Shown here: piece by piece, positions 57,435 through 64,000 of the stretch | Layout: each line of letters starts with the position of its first letter | Position numbering within the stretch: position 1 is the stretch's first letter | DNA from: Hymenolepis diminuta | Taxonomy: Eukaryota; Platyhelminthes; Cestoda; Cyclophyllidea; Hymenolepididae | Assembly (NCBI GenBank): GCA_900708905.1 | Contig: CAADRB010000038.1 | Location: 1,144,009 to 1,208,008 of the forward strand | DNA length: 64,000 nucleotides | Direction of reading: 5' to 3' | Made by a program: the position numbers and the translations under genes | Notes under the pieces: generated by a model | Told to the model about the DNA's origin: nothing | Seen by the model: only the letters and a program-made list of their open reading frames with translations | Databases searched by the model: none

Positions 57435-60400
57435 GTAAGTATGCAAAACATAAATACAACTGTGATTAATATAGTTAGACGATAAATTTGTATTTACTTT
57501 GGTATTTATCAATAAAATCTAGAATGGTTTATATCTGTTGCGCCTAAAAAAATTTGTGATCTTGAAATATGTCAAAAGCTCTCATACCTGGAGATTTTTC
57601 TGAAGAAAAGGTATCTATATAACTTGGATCAAGTTAACTATAATTCGTCCTTCCTTCCGTTTGGATGTCTTTCCTGATTCTATTTCATATAACTCCTTCG
57701 TAAAAACTTAGACTATTCTGTCGTGCAGCATTTTGTGCTTTACACTACATAATCGGCAAGAGCAAGAATCTTTACACCTAACTCCTACTGCTTTCCTAAT
57801 CCCTTCCACGCTCCTATGGAAAAGTCATTAATTCGTGAGAATGTGTTTGAATTTCTTATTTATTCTGTACACATATGATATGATATGATATAGGAAAAAA
57901 TTTTTATTGTAGTTAAGGGAAAGAAATCTAAGAAGTGAGGGATAAAATTGAGGATATTGATATAACCTTATCGAAATGTTGAAAATTTTCAGTTGTTCAT
58001 TATAATTTAAGGTAGCACAAATCCCGTTAATAATCTACCTAAGTTGGGCTTATGGACCATAATGGTTATCGGGATTCAACAATCTTTACCGAGTGAGAAA
58101 AACAAGAGGTAAGTAGGATCATGTATGTACTAGACAAATGAAAATAAGTAAGATGGGAAAGGTCGAAAGCAAAAGAAGAGGAATTTGATTGGAATGAGAA
58201 AGCGTCAATTCTGAGGGAGGAAAATCTGAGTGAGAAATAGGGGAAATAAGATGCATTTAGGGGACTCCCTGGCCTTTTTTCTGTGCAATTCATTGTGGGA
58301 TTTTAGATTGAATAGACAATGCGAGTTTAAACCAATGCACAGTTTCACTTTCTTATGTTCTAATATTCTGAAGTTCATATTTCAGGACTATGTCTCTAAC
58401 TTTCGGATTCATTTTGTTCAACTTCTATTTTTATAAATACTGTATAAAATGCTGTATATATCTATTTGAATTATACCTTTAATTATACCATGGATAAATT
58501 TCGTTTCAGGAATTATAGTCTTCCCTTTAATAATATTCTCACAGTGCGTAGGATATATCTCGTGTTTGCAATTGAAATCTCTTTACAAATAGTTCCATTT
58601 TAATCATTTTGGACTACTTCTTCCGCGTTCGCGAACGAACTTGATAAATGAATACTATTATAGCTTTATTGAATAAATACTTTGGACAATTTGCGGAAAT
58701 TGCCATACATTACACTATATTACCGGATGCAACGTTGTAGGTTTTCGATATTTCGTTCTGGGGGGAGAGGGATTTAGTTTATAGGGTTGGAGATATTTAT
58801 ATATCTACTACTCACCTTAAATTTAATAACATATGCCGCCATTTTCACGGTTTTTGTAAATTCGGTAAGTCCATTCAACTTCCCCATGCACCATCACAAC
58901 AGTTCCTGAAATATATACACTTAATATTGATATTGGGGGTAGTATTCCTCTGTATAACAATAAAGTAGTGCTATTCCCGGTGAAGCTACTTTTATAATCT
59001 GACTGAGATATCCTATTTATTATCGGGCGATCTTGAAGACGAACAAGAGGTAAGAACCTTTCCTGAATGAGAAGACCAAGAGTAAAGTGAGACCACGTGC
59101 ATACTGAACGAGGACAACTTGGGTTGTCGGAAGTAGAAAAAAAGTGGTACGTTAAGGCAGTGACGGTCCTTGTTCGTTGGTGAACAGCTGACGTTTAGAA
59201 CAGAAGTATGAGTTAATAGGTGCGCAATACATGAGCCTGTGGGTCAGAGAACGTGGATACTACAATTTTTTAAACACCCATGTTATCGAAGGACTAATTA
59301 AATTATTCTGAGCACTTAATCTGAATTAAATTAAACTTAAACTAATTGAAAAATTTCAAGTCGGAACACTGAAATATGATTAGTATTGTAGTCATTAGTA
59401 ATTTATTTTAATTTTTATTTGATAATGACATCGTATTTCATTGTATTTCATTTACAGACAATTATGTCCGTTTTCTTTATTACTTTAGAGTGAATAAATG
59501 AAGAAGAAAATAAAACGATATTCGGATGCAATCAATTAACCTTCAACATTCCATAATTTTCACCTACTCATTCTATATGTTTAATTCTTACTATCTTATC
59601 TTACTTCTTTGCCATTTATCTTCATTTATCCAGTCACTATTCCTTACTTATGTGAATTTCAGAACCTTTTATTACAAACTCTTTCAAGAGAATTTAGTAG
59701 CAAGCATCCGGTTATACTGGCTAAAGGAACTTCTGAAAAGTTATATTAAAAACTTAATAAATTTCGTGGGTTTTGAAATCGACTTTGACTTTTGGTCTTC
59801 GGTGAATGGATTATCGGTTTATTGCATATGCTTATAGTTTAATAAGTCAGTTTTAACAAAATCAGTATGTTTAGTTTAATTTAAACACAGCATTTATAGG
59901 ACGATTAGTTAACTTTCACTAAAAAAGAAGAGAATTTATTCTAATTTTATTCTTCTTAGTTGCTATGAGAAAGTCGGGTGTATTTTCTACTCATTATCCC
60001 CATATGAAAAGTTCACTTCACATGGGAACTATATACGCATAGTTGAAATTTGAATAAATTGTGAAGTTCATGAAGTTGATTCACGCCTAGTTGAAAGAAT
60101 AAATTTAACTGATCAAGGAATGTGTCCTGATTTTCCTACGTTTAGGTTGGATCTACTGCTGCTTTTATGTTAATTTCAGCATGAGGTTATATAAATAGTG
60201 CTCTTTATTATTTGGAGAAGGGTCCAACTCAGTTGGAATATGTAGCAGTAAGTTTCCACAGTATAAGCTAAACGACTACTTATCAAACATCAGTAGATTA
60301 TGGGTGAAGAACACGAAAACTAGGGTTCTTAAATGATAAAATAGATTCGAGCCACACTTCAATGAAATATTTGTGTTTTAAATGCCTTAGATTCGACGTC

Positions 60401-60464
60401 CCTGATTTAATTTTGCTGTTAGTACTATAATGTATAAGTCAAAAGTATCTTAAATGAAGGTGCT
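57435..60464. other. 3' part of the MADD locus, final exon not found
   Basis: Exon 29 requires at least one more exon starting in phase 1, but I found no stretch resembling the conserved MADD C terminus. Patches near 57990-58240 and 58880-59230 look like old repeats. The 103-codon frame at 59526-59837 is hydrophobic and AT-driven, without suitable splice sites. A pentanucleotide-like ATATG run lies at about 57875-57890. Confidence 0.45.
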
Positions 60465-60850
60465 GAAGGATGACTCTACGTATTTCCAGAATTACTCTTT
60501 ATTCGCATCCTCACGAAACACCAATGAAGTGAAGTATTTATGTCCCTGTGACGCAAACCCCTATCTGTCATGTCTGAATACGTTTATCGATTTCCCCATA
60601 TCTATAACAGCCCCGTTTCATTAAAGTTCACCTGCGCTCATGTCCTCACACTCATTCTTGCCCAGATGACTCATAAATTGCCATTGTATTTCCATCTACA
60701 CACACCCGCCAGTCATTTGCCGGCTCCTACGCTTTCCTTTCCTCTGTTCCTCAGCTCTTTCTCTCTCTCTTACTCGCTTGAATTCTTACTGTAGATTGTT
60801 CAAAAAGGTTAGCCTCGTCAATTCTTGGTGTTCTGCTTTTAAACTGTGGT
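60465..60850 (+). repeat. Dispersed repeat D, copy 4
   Basis: Starts GAAGGATGACTC and keeps CGCATCCTCACGAA, the TGTGACGCAAA-CCCC-ATCTGTCAT block, GTTTATCGATTT, GCCCAGATGACTCA, GGCTCCTACGCT and CAATTCTTGGTGTTCTG. Closest in layout to copy 1. A 74-codon open frame inside it is a by-product. Confidence 0.72.
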
Positions 60851-61559
60851 TAACTCTTACAATTTGCATTTAGCAATAGCGATTTCGTATTTTTAAATGA
60901 AAAAATTTTTAACTTTAAACAAAATATTTTTAAATCAGAATTTCGCAATAATATTTAAATTTAATTAATTAAGTGATTTAGGTTAAAAACAAAATTTAAT
61001 GCGAAAAACTTTACAATCGTAAGACAATTAAAACTAAAGTAACAGATTTTAAGTACATAACTTGGCTGAAAATAGCAGCGATTCATTTTGGCTCGATTTC
61101 TTATGACCGTTCCCAAGATGTTGACCTTAATCCCTCACAATCTTCCCAGTAGACTATTAAATATTCCATTTTAAAAAAATGTTCTACTTCATCTCCAATT
61201 TAAAATAATTTAAAAATTTTAGGATGAATGACTTTGTGATCATCCTTAAATGTGGCATTGATTATAAAAAGGCCATCTCACAAGTTAATTTTGGCTTTAT
61301 ATTTTTGTATTGTTTTCCCATCACATTTGTTATGAATATGAAAACTTAATTCAGCCAACATTGTTTCATGAAATATTGTTGGCTATGTGTTTCAGTCCAA
61401 ACCAGAATTTAAAAACACGTTTATGTTACATAGCAATCACAGTTTGTCATTTTGTTTTAAATAATAAAGGCAATCAGAATTAATGAATGCATCAAAGTGT
61501 GTAAAGAAATGTTACATCTGAAAACTCTGACTAAGTTAAAGCAAAAAATTTGTTAAGAG
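60851..61559. other. AT-rich stretch, nothing recognised
   Basis: No gene or repeat with a partner in this window is visible. Confidence 0.5.
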
Positions 61560-61945
61560 AAATGTTTTAATTCGACGCTAATTCCATGCCTAATCCACGT
61601 TTAATGATTGGAACTTGAAACACAAGTTGTAGACTTCATGTGCAGAGGCCTCATCACCCAATCAGCAATCATTATCCCTGCAGTGTAGCGTTGTTTGTAT
61701 TCAAGGACTAAGCTTGTGGGTGGCATCTCATACAGAGCTCTGCTCACATAACAAATTCTTACTATCTCATCGCTTACGGACCAATAAACCCTCTCCACTC
61801 AACGCCTTTCTTGTTCTCGCTACTTTAGGCGCAGCCTAACTGATTTCGAGAACAAATTTATAATATAGGACTCAGCTAGACGCTATTTGGACTGCTTAAG
61901 AGATGTTGCAGAGGCTTATTGGTGTAGCATTTGCTACAAAATCCT
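61560..61945 (+). mobile_element. LTR-like remnant related to the intron-22 hairpin
   Basis: The right part (about 61815-61940) matches the right arm of the hairpin: GCCTAACTGATTT, GAACAAATTTATAATA, GACGCTATTTGGACTGCTTA, then CTTATTGGTGTAGCAT. The left part holds CCAATCAG and an AATAAA (61784-61789), as expected of an LTR promoter and polyadenylation signal. No coding region or second LTR is evident, so it is probably a solo or truncated LTR. Confidence 0.5.
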
Positions 61946-64000
61946 TCCAACCGTAACTGAATCAGTTGCAAACGCCGTCAATCGTTCATCTTCCCGTCAA
62001 GTAATATTCATGTATAAATACACATATTATGAATATTTTCCACATATTCAATCCAAACAATATTGAAATGAAGAATATTTGCTTCAATAAAGTACCTTTA
62101 TCACCCTTCATTTAGAATGGAAAGAGCTCAAGTAACTTCGAAATCAGTTGAACAATTTGAAGTCATCAAGGAGGAAAGTGAATGGCGCAGTTATGAGACA
62201 GCTTTCCCATTCTCCCTCCCAGCCAAAATGAATTAAATCGAATTAAGGTTTTACTGCTTCCACTGCTCACTTGGAAATTCCATAATATAACAATAATAAA
62301 CCTCAAGAATGTGCAAGATGATGCAACTGAAAACATACTTTTAAAAAAGTGACCAATAAGTATTAAAAAAAAAATTTTCTGATACATTTTTAATATTGCC
62401 ATTGAAATATTTTAATAAAGTTACCATTTCCAAAAATCTACTTCATTTCAATATACTATACTTTTTAATTAATCCCTATAAAATTTAGTCTGTATCCCAA
62501 CAAAATATTTTTCTCCCCCTTTATTACTTTCTCTTTAGTGTCACTGATCCACAACTCAATCCCTAAAATATAAATCCAGAACCGAAGCATCCAAACACTA
62601 AAAAAACTTTGTATTATAAAAGTCATAGAAGATATTTAACGATTAGATTTTAAAAGCTAGACCTACTGAGAAAAATTTTAGTACCATCACACAAATTTAA
62701 GAGAAATTAAAACTCATAATTACTTTTTCAAAATTCTTAAGACATTTATAGTAATATAATAAATAATGAATAAATAATAAATAATTGTAAACTGTGTTCA
62801 CAATGCTTTTTATTCGTTTTGCTATGTTCATTTAAATTCTAATAGAACCATCCATGGCTTCATTTGTGTAAAATTTGACCAAATCAAAATAATTTTTGAC
62901 GCATTTTGATTATACGTTAAAAAACATAAAGAACTTGATTGATTATATTTAAAACAGACTAGTTAAAAGGACTAATATTTTTAGAATTCTTCGATTCGTT
63001 TCTGTATTATAGAAGAGTAAATTTTGTAAGTTTAACCTTCACTTATATCCGATTCTACAATCTACCTGTTTACCAGATACCGCTAGGCTAGCCTTGACCC
63101 ATATCCGAAGAGAAAGAGACAAGACATGATGCAGTTGCTCAACAACATGATTACTTTTAACTAAACTATTTATAAGGGAGATAAAATTACCAACTGGACA
63201 GGGTGCCTGTTTAGACCAGTCGTCTCAATATTCGGACCAGCATGCACTGCATATTGATTAGGTTGGTAGGCTCTTGTGAATATGAATTGCCCACCCCGCA
63301 AAAGTGCACGAACTTTGTGTCCTTTTATCAACAAATGAGAAGAGCACTCATAGAATATTGAACTTTTGCAAGCGAACGGAATTTGATATCCTTCCTCATT
63401 GTTAAGATTTTGAGCATAAATTCTATTATATTGAAGTGTATGAGATCATTCACTCACACAATCACAAAGATATAAGTACAAATTCTATACCTTTGACATA
63501 TTTTATATAATCGAAGATAGTAAATTTAGACATTTAGACAATTCTGTTAACTGAGGTACCCTTAATATCTGACTGCTTAATAAATAGCTAGATTTTCCAT
63601 GCTTAATCTCCCAGTTTAAAGTATACTAAGAGGAATTGAATGTGGCCATTCTGTCCTACGACTATAACGGCAGGTAGATTGCATTTGGCTTATTCAATAT
63701 AAAGAATGAAACTTTTGGCTGCAGGAGTTAACATTATGGAAAGCAGCCAAAATCAGTCTACAATAAGTCCGACAAACAATAAGAGAGGGAGGTCAAATAG
63801 ATGTTGAGAATGAATTGAGGTACTAAAGAGTTCTAAGTCATTTAATATTTTTATCGCACTGTAAACAGATAGTAGACTTCAATAGGATTATCGAGTATAT
63901 AGCAGATGGTGGATTAAGTTGAAGACTGGTAGCTGTACAGAGAGGAGAACCAAAGGAAGAATTAGCATTTCTCCATGCACCCAGTATGAAAAGAAGAAAT
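61946..64000. other. AT-rich stretch to the window end, nothing certain
   Basis: No exon-like match to the MADD C terminus or to any other gene. GC-richer patches near 63065-63150 and 63190-63320 may be old mobile-element sequence but are not recognised. Confidence 0.45.

Noticed and set aside
59526..59837. 103-codon frame as the final MADD exon or a membrane protein gene
   Set aside because: Composition is AT-driven, with no resemblance to the MADD C terminus and no suitable splice acceptor in phase 1.
60570..60794. 74-codon frame near the 3' end
   Set aside because: It lies inside dispersed repeat D, and the other copies do not keep the frame.
1..64000. Search for CRISPR arrays, operons, tRNA or rRNA genes
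   Set aside because: None seen. The window is clearly eukaryotic, and no cloverleaf-forming tRNA or rRNA segment was recognised by eye; a covariance-model scan would be needed to exclude diverged tRNA-like repeats.

Overview
This is a eukaryotic window of about 64 kb. It is AT-rich, with large repeat-filled non-coding stretches and one long multi-exon gene on the + strand. GT-AG introns, a mariner transposon, Ty3/gypsy remnants and the mix of very short introns (29-81 nt) with kilobase introns point to a parasitic flatworm. A schistosome-type trematode or a cestode fits best; I cannot settle which from sequence alone.

Layout. 1-32.6 kb: I find no intact host gene. This part holds a decayed Ty3/gypsy pol stretch (about 4.2-4.8 kb), a mariner element with both terminal inverted repeats and a TA target duplication (6827-8121, interrupted by 594 Ns), a second gypsy fragment at the RT/RNase H boundary (about 12.0-12.25 kb), and several dispersed repeats, some of which recur later in the window. 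32.6-57.4 kb: 29 coding exons of a MADD/Rab3-GEF (DENN-domain, AEX-3-like) orthologue. All exons join in frame over 1395 codons plus one base. Its introns carry repeats, including a 130-nt-arm hairpin built from the end of a retrotransposon LTR. 57.4-64 kb: no recognisable exon. The gene's last C-terminal exon or exons were not found and probably lie beyond 64,000. This part holds another copy of the main dispersed repeat and an LTR-like remnant.

The gene reads in domain order uDENN (exons 1-2), cDENN (3-8), dDENN (9-11), a fast-evolving linker (12-18), the MADD central conserved block (19-20), another linker (21-23), the death-domain region (24-25) and a C-terminal PH-like region (26-29). 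The order matches vertebrate MADD. The most notable details are a 29-nt intron, a 17-nt microexon that the reading frame requires, very short 5' introns, and the LTR hairpin inside the 4.2-kb intron 22. No previously undescribed system is evident. All homology statements come from recalled family features and reading-frame consistency; no database search was run.
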